Below, in pieces: positions 48,078 to 56,604 of a stretch of 64,000 nucleotides of DNA. This DNA comes from GCA-2862585 sp965661345. Lineage in GTDB: Bacteria; Bacteroidota; Bacteroidia; Flavobacteriales; UBA7312. Where the stretch lies: positions 1 to 64,000 of the forward strand of contig CBFIDK010000004.1 in assembly GCA_965661345.1 (NCBI GenBank), in the 5' to 3' direction. Position 1 is the first letter of the stretch; every line of letters begins with the position of its first letter. The notes beneath the pieces were generated by a model that saw only the letters and a program-made list of their open reading frames with translations, did not search any database and was not told where the DNA came from. Made by a program: the position numbers and the translations under genes.

Positions 48078-51000
48078 ATGAGACCACTATATTTTTTCGT
48101 TTTATTTTTTAGTTCAATTTCTCTTTTTAGTCAGGATTCAAAATACTTTTTTCTAGATTGGAGCTATGCGGATAGTGTGCCTGTTGTAAACAATTCTAGC
48201 TCTTATTTTTTAGACTTTGACCAAACCTTTGATGACCATTCAAAGCACTTTATTTTAGAGGTAAAAGAGCCATTATTTGTTGACTGCAATGAGTTGGAAA
48301 CAAATTTTTTAAAAAATCTCGATGTAACTTCTACTGTTAAATTAACTCACAATTTTGGCATTGAACGGAAAAAATTAAGAATTAAAGGTTCGATTTTCCC
48401 TTTTATTTTGGAGGACGGAACGTATAAGAAAATGGTTTTTTGTGAGCTTTCTACAACCTTTGACAACAGTACTCCACAAGCTAGAAGTTCACTAGCATCT
48501 GCTGAAAATTCGGTTTTATCCTCTGGAAATTGGTATAAAATATCAGTTGCTGAGAGTGGAATATACAGATTGAGTTATCAAAACCTTGTCGATTTAGGCA
48601 TAAATGTTGCGGGAATCAACCCAGCCGATATTAGATTATATGGAAGGCCAGGAGGTATGCTGCCTACATCTAACTCCGAGCCACGAATAGATGACTTAGA
48701 GGAATTGTCTATTCAAGTATTTGGTCAAACTGATGGTTCATTTGATGAAAATGATTTCATCATATTTTATGGCCAATCTCCTCACAAATGGCAAGAAAGT
48801 TCTGGAAAATTTAGTCGTCAAATGCACTTGTTTGAAGAAGAAACGTATTATTTTCTCACAACTGACTTTGGTATCGGAAAACGTATAGCACCACAAAACT
48901 CTGAATCAACTTCAGATGTTACGATTATTTCATTTAACGATTATAAAATCCACGAAAATGATGAAGTAAACTTTGTGAAATCTGGTAAAAACTGGTATGG
49001 CGATGTATTTGATATTGTAAATTCTAGAACCTATAATTTCAATTTCCCTAATAGAATAGGAACTTCAAATCTAAAATTAGTATTAGCAGCCCGAGCCAAG
49101 TCGCCGTATAGTTCAACGTTTACGGTTAATTCTTCAGGAATGAATGAAGAAATATCCTCTGTTTCAGGAGTTTATGGGAGCTATAATTATGCTAACACTA
49201 AAACGATAGAAAAAGAACTTAATCCAAATACTGATAATATTCAAGTTCAGCTAGACTTTTCATCTACCTCAAGTACTGGTAAAGGATGGATTGATTATAT
49301 AGAAGTTAATGCCGAAAGAGAGTTAAAAATGAACGGAAATCAAATGCTTTTCCGATCATTGTCTTCTGTTCATCCGGAATATATTAGCCAATTTGAAATA
49401 AGCAATGCTAATTCAGATTTAGTGGTTTGGGACGTTACGTATCCTTTAAATCCAAAAAGCCAAAACCGTAATATTCAAGGAACGAAAGCAACCTTTTCAT
49501 TGAAAACGGACACCCTAAAAGAATTTATAGCATTCAACGGAGGGTACAAAAATGTTAAGCTAATAGGGGAGGTCGCCAATCAAAATTTACATGCTTTACA
49601 AGATATAGATTACCTAATTGTTAGCCACCCAATTTTTTTATCGGAAGCTAATCGATTAGCTAACTTTCATAAATCTAAAGGGTTGGCAGTAGAAGTCGTT
49701 ACTCCTCAACAAATTTACAATGAATTTTCTGCAGGAAGTCAAGATGTATCTGCAATAAGAGATTTTGCAAAAATGCTTTACAACAATGAAAACCCTCTCA
49801 AGTATATGCTGCTATTTGGAGATGCTTCATTTGATCCTAAAAATAGAGAAATTCAAAATACCAATTTTATAGTATCGTATCAATCTTCTAACTCTACCAA
49901 TTCTCTATATTCTTATGTGAGCGATGACTTTTTTGCAATTTTAGATGAGGGAGAGAGTATAGATGACGATAACCCTCAACTACCTTTTCTAGATATCGGT
50001 GTTGGAAGATTTCCTGTTCAGACCATAGAACAAGCCCAAAATTCTGTAAACAAAGTAATCAATTACAATACCGAACAATCTTTTGGAGACTGGCGATTGA
50101 GGTTGTGTTTTGTTGGCGATGATAACGATGAAATTGAGACAGTACACACTGGACAAGCCGAACAATTAGCAGATTACATCGCGCTCGAGCATCCAAATAT
50201 GAATGTCGATAAAATTTACTTAGACGCTTACGAGCAAGAAACTTCAACTGGAGGGCAAAGGTGTCCGACTGCTAACACAGCCATTTCAAATGCAGTAAAT
50301 CAGGGTATGTTTTTGATAAATTATACTGGACACGGCGGAGAATTAGGTTGGGCGCATGAGCGAATATTAGGTATTGAAGATATATATTCTTGGAATAATG
50401 AAAATAACCTACCATTGTTCATGACGGCCACTTGTGAGTTTGGTAGATACGATGATCCCGAACGCATTTCTGCTGCTGAGCATGCTTTCTTAAAAGAGAA
50501 AGGTGGTGCTATTGCTTTGTTAACGACCTCAAGAGTAGTGTTCACTAACTATAACTTAGACCTCAATGAATCATTTCTTGAGAGTTTATTTCCTCAAAAT
50601 GGTGAAGATATGCCTAGGCTAGGCGACGTTTTGATGAGAACAAAAAACAATGTCAATGATATCGAAGATTCAAACCATAGAAATTTCACTCTATTAGGAG
50701 ACCCTGCCTTAACGCTTGCCTATCCAGTTTATGACGTGGTATTGACGGAAGTTTTAGATAGTGCAAAAGCATTAGGCCAAGTAACGGTGTCTGGAGAAGT
50801 GCAGCGAAATGGTGAAAAGGTGGAAGAATTTGAAGGTTTTGTTTTTCCAACAGTTTTTGATAAACGAACAGATTTTCAAACCCTTGGTCAGGACGAATCT
50901 CCGGTGCTAGTTTTTGACCTACAAAAAAATAAATTGTTTAATGGTAAATCTACCGTTGCAAATGGAGAGTTCTCTTTTACATTCATTGTTCCTAAGGACA

Positions 51001-51791
51001 TAAATTACGACTTTGGTAAGGGTAAAATTAGTTTGTACGCCAAAGGAGTTGTAAATGGAGAGAAAATTGACGCTTCTGGATTTAGTAATGAAATAATAAT
51101 TGGGGGAACTGCTGATGATTATTCAGTTGATAATTTAGGGCCTGAAATACAGTTATTCATTAACGATACAAATTTTGTGAGAGGCGGAATAACCAATAAT
51201 AACCCAAATTTATTCGCCTTACTTTATGATGAAAACGGCATTAATACAGTTGGAAACGGAATAGGACACGATATGACTGCCGTATTAAACCAAGAATCTT
51301 CTAATCCAATAGTACTTAACGATTTTTACGAATACGATATTGATAGTTATCAAAGTGGAGTTATAGAATATCCTTTTTCAAATTTAGAAGAAGGAACACA
51401 CACACTGACGGTTAAAGTTTGGGATGTCTTCAATAATTCATCCGAAAGTACAACAGAATTTAAAGTGATATCGGCCCAGAATTTGACCATTCAAAACTTA
51501 ATTAATTATCCAAACCCAGTAGTTGATTTTACATCCTTTTATTTTGAACACAATCAGTCTGATTTAGACATGAAAGTCAATTTGGTAATAATGGATCTAA
51601 CTGGTAAGGTTGTGAAAGTTATCGAAGATAATTTGAAGCCAGTAGGGTTTAGATACGGACCACTTGAATGGGATGGAAAATCAACAGAAGGTAATAAGTT
51701 AGATAGTGGAATATATATTTATAATATTGTCGCAAAGGCTAGTGATGGCGAAGTTTCAACAAAGTCAGGACGACTAATACTAATAGACTAA
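48078..51791 (+). CDS. porU: type IX secretion sortase PorU
   Basis: 1237 residues. Signal peptide 1-18. The peptidase C25 (gingipain-type) domain spans about 510-890. The catalytic His is in NYTGHGGELGW (about His752) and the Cys in TATCEFGRYDDPE (about Cys786). The C-terminus has its own sorting-type beta domain (NYPNPVVDFTSFYF, SGIYIYNIVAKAS). PorU removes C-terminal signals from secreted proteins and attaches them to the surface together with PorV, encoded next. Length and both catalytic residues are normal. Confidence 0.95.
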   Translation: MRPLYFFVLFFSSISLFSQDSKYFFLDWSYADSVPVVNNSSSYFLDFDQTFDDHSKHFILEVKEPLFVDCNELETNFLKNLDVTSTVKLTHNFGIERKKLRIKGSIFPFILEDGTYKKMVFCELSTTFDNSTPQARSSLASAENSVLSSGNWYKISVAESGIYRLSYQNLVDLGINVAGINPADIRLYGRPGGMLPTSNSEPRIDDLEELSIQVFGQTDGSFDENDFIIFYGQSPHKWQESSGKFSRQMHLFEEETYYFLTTDFGIGKRIAPQNSESTSDVTIISFNDYKIHENDEVNFVKSGKNWYGDVFDIVNSRTYNFNFPNRIGTSNLKLVLAARAKSPYSSTFTVNSSGMNEEISSVSGVYGSYNYANTKTIEKELNPNTDNIQVQLDFSSTSSTGKGWIDYIEVNAERELKMNGNQMLFRSLSSVHPEYISQFEISNANSDLVVWDVTYPLNPKSQNRNIQGTKATFSLKTDTLKEFIAFNGGYKNVKLIGEVANQNLHALQDIDYLIVSHPIFLSEANRLANFHKSKGLAVEVVTPQQIYNEFSAGSQDVSAIRDFAKMLYNNENPLKYMLLFGDASFDPKNREIQNTNFIVSYQSSNSTNSLYSYVSDDFFAILDEGESIDDDNPQLPFLDIGVGRFPVQTIEQAQNSVNKVINYNTEQSFGDWRLRLCFVGDDNDEIETVHTGQAEQLADYIALEHPNMNVDKIYLDAYEQETSTGGQRCPTANTAISNAVNQGMFLINYTGHGGELGWAHERILGIEDIYSWNNENNLPLFMTATCEFGRYDDPERISAAEHAFLKEKGGAIALLTTSRVVFTNYNLDLNESFLESLFPQNGEDMPRLGDVLMRTKNNVNDIEDSNHRNFTLLGDPALTLAYPVYDVVLTEVLDSAKALGQVTVSGEVQRNGEKVEEFEGFVFPTVFDKRTDFQTLGQDESPVLVFDLQKNKLFNGKSTVANGEFSFTFIVPKDINYDFGKGKISLYAKGVVNGEKIDASGFSNEIIIGGTADDYSVDNLGPEIQLFINDTNFVRGGITNNNPNLFALLYDENGINTVGNGIGHDMTAVLNQESSNPIVLNDFYEYDIDSYQSGVIEYPFSNLEEGTHTLTVKVWDVFNNSSESTTEFKVISAQNLTIQNLINYPNPVVDFTSFYFEHNQSDLDMKVNLVIMDLTGKVVKVIEDNLKPVGFRYGPLEWDGKSTEGNKLDSGIYIYNIVAKASDGEVSTKSGRLILID

Positions 51792-51817
51792 TATCTCCGT
51801 TATTAAAGTTTATATTT

Positions 51818-51825
51818 TATATTTG
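51818..51825 (+). promoter_or_regulatory. -7 box of porV
   Basis: TATATTTG, 23 nt before ATG 51849. It may allow porV expression independent of porU. Confidence 0.45.
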
Positions 51826-51848
51826 TAACCAACTTTTTTTCATATTCA

Positions 51849-53042
51849 ATGAAACAACTTAAAATTATTTTAGCCATACTTCCTTTTGTGTTATGCAGCA
51901 AGTATTCTCTAGCTCAGCAGAATATTAATATTGATAATAAGTTCAGACTTAACACTATAACCACTGCAGTACCTTTCTTAATAATAAGTCCAGACGCCAA
52001 AGCTGGAGGAATGGGAGATGTTGGTGTAGCATCAGCTCCAGACGCAATGTCAATGCACTGGAATCCAGCAAAATATGCCTTTGTAAAAGACGATATTGGT
52101 TTTTCAGTATGCTATACCCCTTGGTTAAAAGCTTTGGTACCAGATATCAATTTATCTTATTTGACGGCCTACAAAAGATTGAACGAAAACGAGGTGCTTG
52201 GCTTTTCAATGAGGTATTTTAGCTTAGGAGAGATAAACTTTACAGATAATAACAATAATCCATTAGGATCCTTTAATCCAAATGAGTTTTCATTAGACGG
52301 TGCTTACGCCTTAAAATTATCACCAAATTTTTCAACCGGTGTAGCACTTCGATATGTTTACTCAAACCTAACAGGTGGTCAGCAAGTAGGAACTTTAGCT
52401 ACTAAAGCAGCGCACACTGTTGCCGGAGACTTTTCAAGTTTTTATACCAAAGAAATTCGTTTAGCTAGTCAAGATATGATATGGTCAACGGGGATTAACA
52501 TCTCAAATATTGGGGGCAAAGTTTCATATACTGAAACAATCGATAAAGATTTTATCCCAGCGAACTTAAGAATAGGTTCTTCTTTAAGCACTTCAATTGA
52601 TGAATACAATGAAATTTCATTTGAATTTGATATAAATAAGTTACTAGTGCCAACACCGCCCATTTACAATGACGATAGCGAAATCATTAGTGGTTTAGAC
52701 TCTGATGTATCAGTTATAAGTGGTATTATTCAATCTTTTTATGATGCTCCAGCTGGAGACCGTGAAGTTAGAGAACTTATCTACTCAATGGGAGCAGAAT
52801 ATTGGTATGACAAGCAATTTGCTATACGTTCTGGTTTCTTTTACGAACATCCTTCAAAAGGAGATCGTCAATTTTTTACTCTAGGTGCAGGAGTTCGATA
52901 TAATGTGTTTGGACTAGATTTCTCATATTTAATACCTTTACAAAGTCGTGATGAGGTAAATGCGGTTAACCCATTATCTAATACATTACGATTTGCCTTA
53001 ACATTTGATTTCAGTGCGCTTGATACTGAAGTAGACAACTAG
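51849..53042 (+). CDS. porV: type IX secretion outer-membrane protein PorV (LptO)
   Basis: 397 residues. Signal peptide 1-22, then a 14-strand barrel of the FadL/PorV type. The conserved PFLIISPDAKAGGMGDVGVA (about 38-57) and MHWNPAKYAF mark PorV. It ferries T9SS cargo to PorU. Follows porU, the common flavobacterial order. Confidence 0.95.
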   Translation: MKQLKIILAILPFVLCSKYSLAQQNINIDNKFRLNTITTAVPFLIISPDAKAGGMGDVGVASAPDAMSMHWNPAKYAFVKDDIGFSVCYTPWLKALVPDINLSYLTAYKRLNENEVLGFSMRYFSLGEINFTDNNNNPLGSFNPNEFSLDGAYALKLSPNFSTGVALRYVYSNLTGGQQVGTLATKAAHTVAGDFSSFYTKEIRLASQDMIWSTGINISNIGGKVSYTETIDKDFIPANLRIGSSLSTSIDEYNEISFEFDINKLLVPTPPIYNDDSEIISGLDSDVSVISGIIQSFYDAPAGDREVRELIYSMGAEYWYDKQFAIRSGFFYEHPSKGDRQFFTLGAGVRYNVFGLDFSYLIPLQSRDEVNAVNPLSNTLRFALTFDFSALDTEVDN

Positions 53043-53047
53043 AAGAT

Positions 53048-53527
53048 TTGAATATACGCATAGGATATGGATATGATGTTCACCAGTTAAGAGACGGTGA
53101 AGAATTTGTGCTAGGAGGAGTTACAGTACCACATTCAAAAGGAGCTGTAGGCCATTCGGATGCAGACGTTTTAATTCATACTTTTTGTGATGCTATTTTG
53201 GGCGCAGCCAATATGCGAGATATAGGCTTTCACTTTCCAGACACCTCTGAAGACTACAAAGGCATTGATAGTAAGATATTACTATCAGAGGTGATGAAGT
53301 TAGTAAGGGGAAAAGGGTTTGAACTTATAAATATTGATTCGACTGTTTGCCTTGAAAAACCAAAGGTTAACCCCCATATTCCAAAGATGCAAGAAGTCCT
53401 TGCCAATTGCATGTCAGTTGAGCCTAATCAAATCTCCATAAAAGCTACAACGTCAGAAAAGATGGGTTTTGTTGGAACAGAAAAGGGCATAGCAGCACAT
53501 GCCGTAGCCTTATTAAAGATTGTTTAG
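53048..53527 (+). CDS. ispF: 2-C-methyl-D-erythritol 2,4-cyclodiphosphate synthase
   Basis: 159 residues. GYGYDVHQL (metal-binding Asp and His), LGGVTVPHSKGAVGHSDADVL (in part, about 22-42), FPDTSEDYKGID and KATTSEKMGFVGTEKGIAAHA are complete family motifs. Fifth step of the MEP isoprenoid pathway. The start is TTG 53048, 5 nt after porV; no ATG exists near the N-terminus. Its stop overlaps a convergent small gene by 15 nt. Confidence 0.95.
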   Translation: MNIRIGYGYDVHQLRDGEEFVLGGVTVPHSKGAVGHSDADVLIHTFCDAILGAANMRDIGFHFPDTSEDYKGIDSKILLSEVMKLVRGKGFELINIDSTVCLEKPKVNPHIPKMQEVLANCMSVEPNQISIKATTSEKMGFVGTEKGIAAHAVALLKIV

Positions 53528-53761
53528 GTAGATTTTCATTCCTTTCTTTAGTACATTTTTACCAAAGTTATCAAGAGTAATTTCGATGGTTTTATTAGTT
53601 ATTGATACTTCAATCACTGATGCATAGAAAAAGTGGTTATTATTTTCTGCCACACGAACATTGGTTCCGATGTCACTGATGCCATTGTTTTTTCCAATTA
53701 CCTTAATAGCGCCACCACATACGGTGTAAAGACTTGATATTGTGCAGATTTCATTTTCCAT
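53513..53761 (-). CDS. hypothetical protein
   Basis: 82 residues, mostly beta-like (VIEVSITNKTIEITLDNFG), with two Cys near the N-terminus (CTISSLYTVCGG). No family recognised. Convergent with ispF, overlapping its last 15 nt. Hairpin repeat R2 lies just upstream. Plausible but unconfirmed gene. Confidence 0.45.
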   Translation of the reverse strand: MENEICTISSLYTVCGGAIKVIGKNNGISDIGTNVRVAENNNHFFYASVIEVSITNKTIEITLDNFGKNVLKKGMKIYLNNL

Positions 53762-53804
53762 TGGTATAAAAAAAGGCTCATTAATATATTCAATAGCCTT
53801 TTCG

Positions 53805-53868
53805 GAGCTAACTATTACGTCACCAAGTTTATTGGAAATGATAATATAAAGCGGAGTATTATTCTATG
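53805..53868. repeat. interspersed hairpin repeat R2
   Basis: GAGCTAACTATTACG, then CACCAAGTTTATTGG (stem CCAA/TTGG), then GCGGAGTATTATTCTAT. Compare R1 and R4. Confidence 0.6.
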
Positions 53869-53888
53869 GTATCTTGCATACCCGAGAA

Positions 53889-54020
53889 TTATTTAATTTC
53901 TTTATCATTAGCTTCGGCTTCCTCTTGTGATTTATGGCCCCAATTAATCATATAAAACAGACCAATTAAATAAATTGAGAAAATTATAAAGCCGACGATG
54001 AACATTGATTTTGACAACAT
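53889..54020 (-). CDS. 43-residue single-pass membrane protein
   Basis: ATG 54020 to TAA 53889. Hydrophobic segment at about 5-25 (SMFIVGFIIFSIYLIGLFYMI, in part), then INWGHKSQEEAEAND, a charged cytoplasmic tail. It begins 2 nt after the stop of the 65-residue membrane gene, so the two probably form a small operon, like the small subunits that accompany some transporters. Partner not identified. Confidence 0.5.
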   Translation of the reverse strand: MLSKSMFIVGFIIFSIYLIGLFYMINWGHKSQEEAEANDKEIK

Positions 54021-54022
54021 AA

Positions 54023-54220
54023 CTATTCTTTATTGTTAAAAAAATCATTTCTTCTTTGTCTCAAAGCAACAGCAAATAATAAAATAGTTGCTGGCCAATG
54101 GGCTGAATACTGTGCAGACTCTAAATCCCCACTTAGACCTAGAAAAATTGAATATAACATGGCGAAAAATGCTAAGATAATAGGATAATAAACTTTTATA
54201 AAATCTGATAATTTATTCAC
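54023..54220 (-). CDS. 65-residue membrane protein
   Basis: Two hydrophobic segments, at about 11-29 (YYPIILAFFAMLYSIFLGL) and 40-53 (HWPATILLFAVAL), then a basic tail RQRRNDF. Pairs with the 43-residue gene directly downstream. No family recognised. Confidence 0.55.
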   Translation of the reverse strand: MNKLSDFIKVYYPIILAFFAMLYSIFLGLSGDLESAQYSAHWPATILLFAVALRQRRNDFFNNKE

Positions 54221-54289
54221 TTTAGTTATTGTTAGAGATTAGAGTGTACAATATACTGCTTTTTAAACAATGATATAACCTTTTGTGAC

Positions 54290-54342
54290 TAACAAATACC
54301 TCCCTAAGTTTATTGTGAGGGATAAAATAGTTTGGGATGTGA
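54290..54342. repeat. interspersed hairpin repeat R3
   Basis: ACTAACAAATACC, stem TCCCT / AGGGA around AAGTTTATTGTG, then TTTGGGATGTGAT. Both stem arms differ from R1/R4 yet still pair. Confidence 0.55.
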
Positions 54343-54347
54343 TAAAA

Positions 54348-54373
54348 AAACCCCCACTAAAAAGTGAGGGTTT
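54348..54373 (-). terminator. terminator after the redoxin gene
   Basis: Stem AAACCCCCACT / AGTGAGGGTTT with one mismatch. Duplicated at 55170-55192. Confidence 0.7.
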
Positions 54374-54400
54374 AGAATTTATTGAAGTATCAGTTTACTA

Positions 54401-55027
54401 TTAATTTATTTCTCGTTTAATACTGCAACCTTTAGCATTTGTTTCTTTTAGCTTAATATCTACTCCTTCAACCATCTGTTCAATGGCATCTAATAAATAT
54501 GTTTCTTTTACCTGTGAAATATCTCGGAAATTATCATCTATAGCGCCTTTATAAACTAGCGTTTTATTTTTATCGAACAAATAGATATGTGGAGTAGTTT
54601 TAGCTCCAAAAGCATTAGCTACTGCACTATTTTGATCAATTAAGTAAGGGAAAGTATAACCCATGCTTTTTGCATGATTTTTCATTGCTTCTGCTGAATC
54701 GTCGCCATCGCGTTTAGCTTCATTGGAATTAATGTATACCATTCCAACATTATTAATTTGACACATTTTTTCTAGTTGTCTATAGCGATCTTCCCACATT
54801 ACAACAAAAGGGCAGGTGTTACAGCTAAAAACAACTAATAATCCGTTTTCATTAAAATTGCTATTTAATGACATTTTTTCATCAGTCACGTTAATCATTA
54901 ATTCTTCAGACATAGGAATAATTGCACCCAATTCCAGTGAACTATTTTTTTGTGCAATAGAGCTATTACAAATTAAGGTAAAAACAACTAATAAAAAAGT
55001 TGTTTGTATTGTATATGGTGTTTTCAT
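54401..55027 (-). CDS. thioredoxin-like/redoxin family exported protein
   Basis: 208 residues from ATG 55027. Signal peptide 1-25. Peroxiredoxin/TlpA-like fold with VVFSCNTCPFVVMWEDRY (CxxC, about 64-81), KAKRDGDD-type loop, GAKTTPHIYLFDK (cis-Pro, about 137) and VYKGAIDDN. Likely a periplasmic thiol-disulfide or resistance-type redoxin. The -7 box at 55049-55056 rules out the upstream ATG 55051. Just beyond its stop lies the end of an old T9SS domain (KLILQ), part of a duplicated segment. Confidence 0.8.
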   Translation of the reverse strand: MKTPYTIQTTFLLVVFTLICNSSIAQKNSSLELGAIIPMSEELMINVTDEKMSLNSNFNENGLLVVFSCNTCPFVVMWEDRYRQLEKMCQINNVGMVYINSNEAKRDGDDSAEAMKNHAKSMGYTFPYLIDQNSAVANAFGAKTTPHIYLFDKNKTLVYKGAIDDNFRDISQVKETYLLDAIEQMVEGVDIKLKETNAKGCSIKREIN

Positions 55028-55048
55028 AATTGAATAGTTAAGTTGCTT

Positions 55049-55056
55049 CAAATCTA
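55049..55056 (-). promoter_or_regulatory. -7 box of the redoxin gene
   Basis: TAGATTTG on the minus strand, 21 nt before ATG 55027. Confidence 0.5.
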
Positions 55057-55108
55057 ATAATTAAAATTGAATGGGGAAGTACAATAAATTACTTACAAAA
55101 GACCTTAG

Positions 55109-55166
55109 GAGCTAACTATTACGTCACTAAGTTTATTGGTAGTGATAAGATAGAGTGGGGCGTAAT
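55109..55166. repeat. interspersed hairpin repeat R4
   Basis: GAGCTAACTATTACG, stem CACTA / TAGTG around AGTTTATTGG, then GAGTGGGGCGTAAT. Outer arms ATTACG / CGTAAT also pair. Confidence 0.6.
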
Positions 55167-55169
55167 AAA

Positions 55170-55192
55170 AACCCCCACTTAAAAGTGAGGGT
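55170..55192 (-). terminator. terminator, duplicate of the one at 54348
   Basis: ACCCCCACTT / AAGTGAGGGT, one mismatch. With R4 and the following GAATTTATTGAAGTATCAG it repeats the R3 region at 54290-54395. Confidence 0.6.
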
Positions 55193-55199
55193 TTGGAAT

Positions 55200-55332
55200 T
55201 TATTGAAGTATCAGTTTATGATTACTAATTCCACCAGAGGTTTTAATTGTTAGGTTATAAATACCTCTAGAACAGTTTGATAAATCTATTTGAGTATTAT
55301 ACTCTACAATAGATTGATTTGATTCAAAATAA
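55200..55332 (-). pseudogene. T9SS sorting-domain remnant
   Basis: The last 40-odd residues of a type A sorting domain are open: QIDLSNCSRGIYNLTIKTSG and SNHKLILQ, then TAA. No start codon or upstream passenger follows; the frame runs into a hairpin at 55331. Relic of a secreted-protein gene. Confidence 0.65.
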
Positions 55333-55362
55333 ACCCCTCAATCTACTAGAGATAAGGGGTTT
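55331..55362. terminator. hairpin next to the T9SS remnant
   Basis: AAACCCCT / AGGGGTTT with an inner ATCT/AGAT stem, then GTTTTT. A complete terminator with no intact gene directly in front of it on the plus strand. Confidence 0.55.
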
Positions 55363-55488
55363 GTTTTTAGTAGATAAATCTATCGAAATATCGAACATCC
55401 GTTTTACTCGAACAGATTTTTTAATCACATTAAAAGTGATTAATCTTATTTTGGAAGATGATTGTTGATCATGATTTAAACTTTTTTA

Positions 55489-56514
55489 TTAATCAACCTT
55501 GTTAAGATAGGATTCAATTGATTTTGCAGTATCCAAAACAGTCTTTTTAAAGGGTATGGGATTCCAATCAAATGTTTTCATTGTTAAGGATACATCACCA
55601 TTATATGTTTTGCCAATAAAAGATCTCATACTTTTTGCTTCTCTATCAAAATTACCAATAAAATTTAGTAAAAAGTTTGGAGCCAACCTTGTACTTACGT
55701 TATCATAACCATTGGATTTAAGTATTTTGGCTAATTCCTGAAAAGCGAAAGGTTCTTCAGTTGTAACAATAAATCTTTTTCCGGCTGCTTTTTCATTTTC
55801 AAGCGCTAGCACATGTATTTTAGCAATATCTCTTACGTCGGACATATTAATTGCAGCTTGAGGAACCATTGGCATTTTTCCTGACATCATTTGCTTAAAC
55901 ATACCCATTGAAGCTCCTGATAAATCACCCGAAAGCGTTGGGCCAAAAACAGGACCTGGATTCACAACAGTAAGTTCCATTGGTGTTGCATCGGTTTGAG
56001 CATTAATAAAGTCCCAAGCAGCCCGCTCTGCCAAGGTTTTGCTTTTTGCATACGTAGAAACATTTTTTGCTTTTACGTTTGTCCATGATTTCGAATCGAC
56101 TTTGATAGATTTATCAGCATTTTCTAACATAGAAACCATTGATGAAGTTAAAACAACCCTTTTAATGCCGGCCTTTTTAGCAGCATTTAGTGCTCTCATT
56201 GTGCCGTCGACTGCAGGTCTTATATATTCATTTTCATCTTTCGGCTCGATATTGATAAATGGAGAGGCTACGTGCATTACAAACTCACATCCCTTCATTG
56301 CATCATCCCAACCATCATCATTTAGCAAGTCCAGCTCACAAAATTCTAAATTATCTTTTGGATCAACTTCTTTTTTAATTGCGTCAATAACCTTTTCAGA
56401 TTTTGATAAACTTCTAACGGATCCACGGACTGAATATCCATTTTTCAATAATTCGACGGCACAATGATTTCCTATGTAGCCTGAAATTCCTGTTAATAAA
56501 ACTTTTTTATTCAT
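55489..56514 (-). CDS. NAD(P)-dependent epimerase/dihydroflavonol-4-reductase-like protein
   Basis: 341 residues. Extended SDR. Cofactor loop TGISGYIGNHCAV (about 8-20), FVMHVASPF (about 79), VVLTSSMVSML (about 120), YAKSKTLAE (YxxxK, about 155-163), and NPGPVFGPTLSG (about 185). Reduces a carbonyl of an unknown substrate. Divergent from an HxlR regulator, with an inverted repeat between them, so it is the likely target of that regulator. Confidence 0.85.
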   Translation of the reverse strand: MNKKVLLTGISGYIGNHCAVELLKNGYSVRGSVRSLSKSEKVIDAIKKEVDPKDNLEFCELDLLNDDGWDDAMKGCEFVMHVASPFINIEPKDENEYIRPAVDGTMRALNAAKKAGIKRVVLTSSMVSMLENADKSIKVDSKSWTNVKAKNVSTYAKSKTLAERAAWDFINAQTDATPMELTVVNPGPVFGPTLSGDLSGASMGMFKQMMSGKMPMVPQAAINMSDVRDIAKIHVLALENEKAAGKRFIVTTEEPFAFQELAKILKSNGYDNVSTRLAPNFLLNFIGNFDREAKSMRSFIGKTYNGDVSLTMKTFDWNPIPFKKTVLDTAKSIESYLNKVD

Positions 56515-56538
56515 TGGATAGTTTATTTATTATTACTT

Positions 56539-56546
56539 TAGATTTG
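56539..56546 (+). promoter_or_regulatory. -7 box of the HxlR gene
   Basis: TAGATTTG, with ATG 56605 about 58 nt downstream. The inverted repeat at 56564 would lie just after the transcription start. Confidence 0.45.
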
Positions 56547-56563
56547 GAAGTAAAAATAATAAA

Positions 56564-56586
56564 ATTACTATTGTTTTGATAGTAAT
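56564..56586. promoter_or_regulatory. candidate HxlR operator
   Basis: Inverted repeat ATTACTAT-N7-ATAGTAAT, perfect 8-bp arms, in the 90-bp gap between divergent genes. Confidence 0.55.
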
Positions 56587-56604
56587 AATTATATTTTTAT
56601 AATT

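Noticed and set aside
48331..51791. PorU as a gingipain-like secreted protease
   Set aside because: The catalytic pair is shared, but the length, the large N-terminal part and adjacency to porV identify the sortase.
56039..56467. Plus-strand 142-residue ORF
   Set aside because: Lies antisense inside the epimerase gene, whose motifs are intact.
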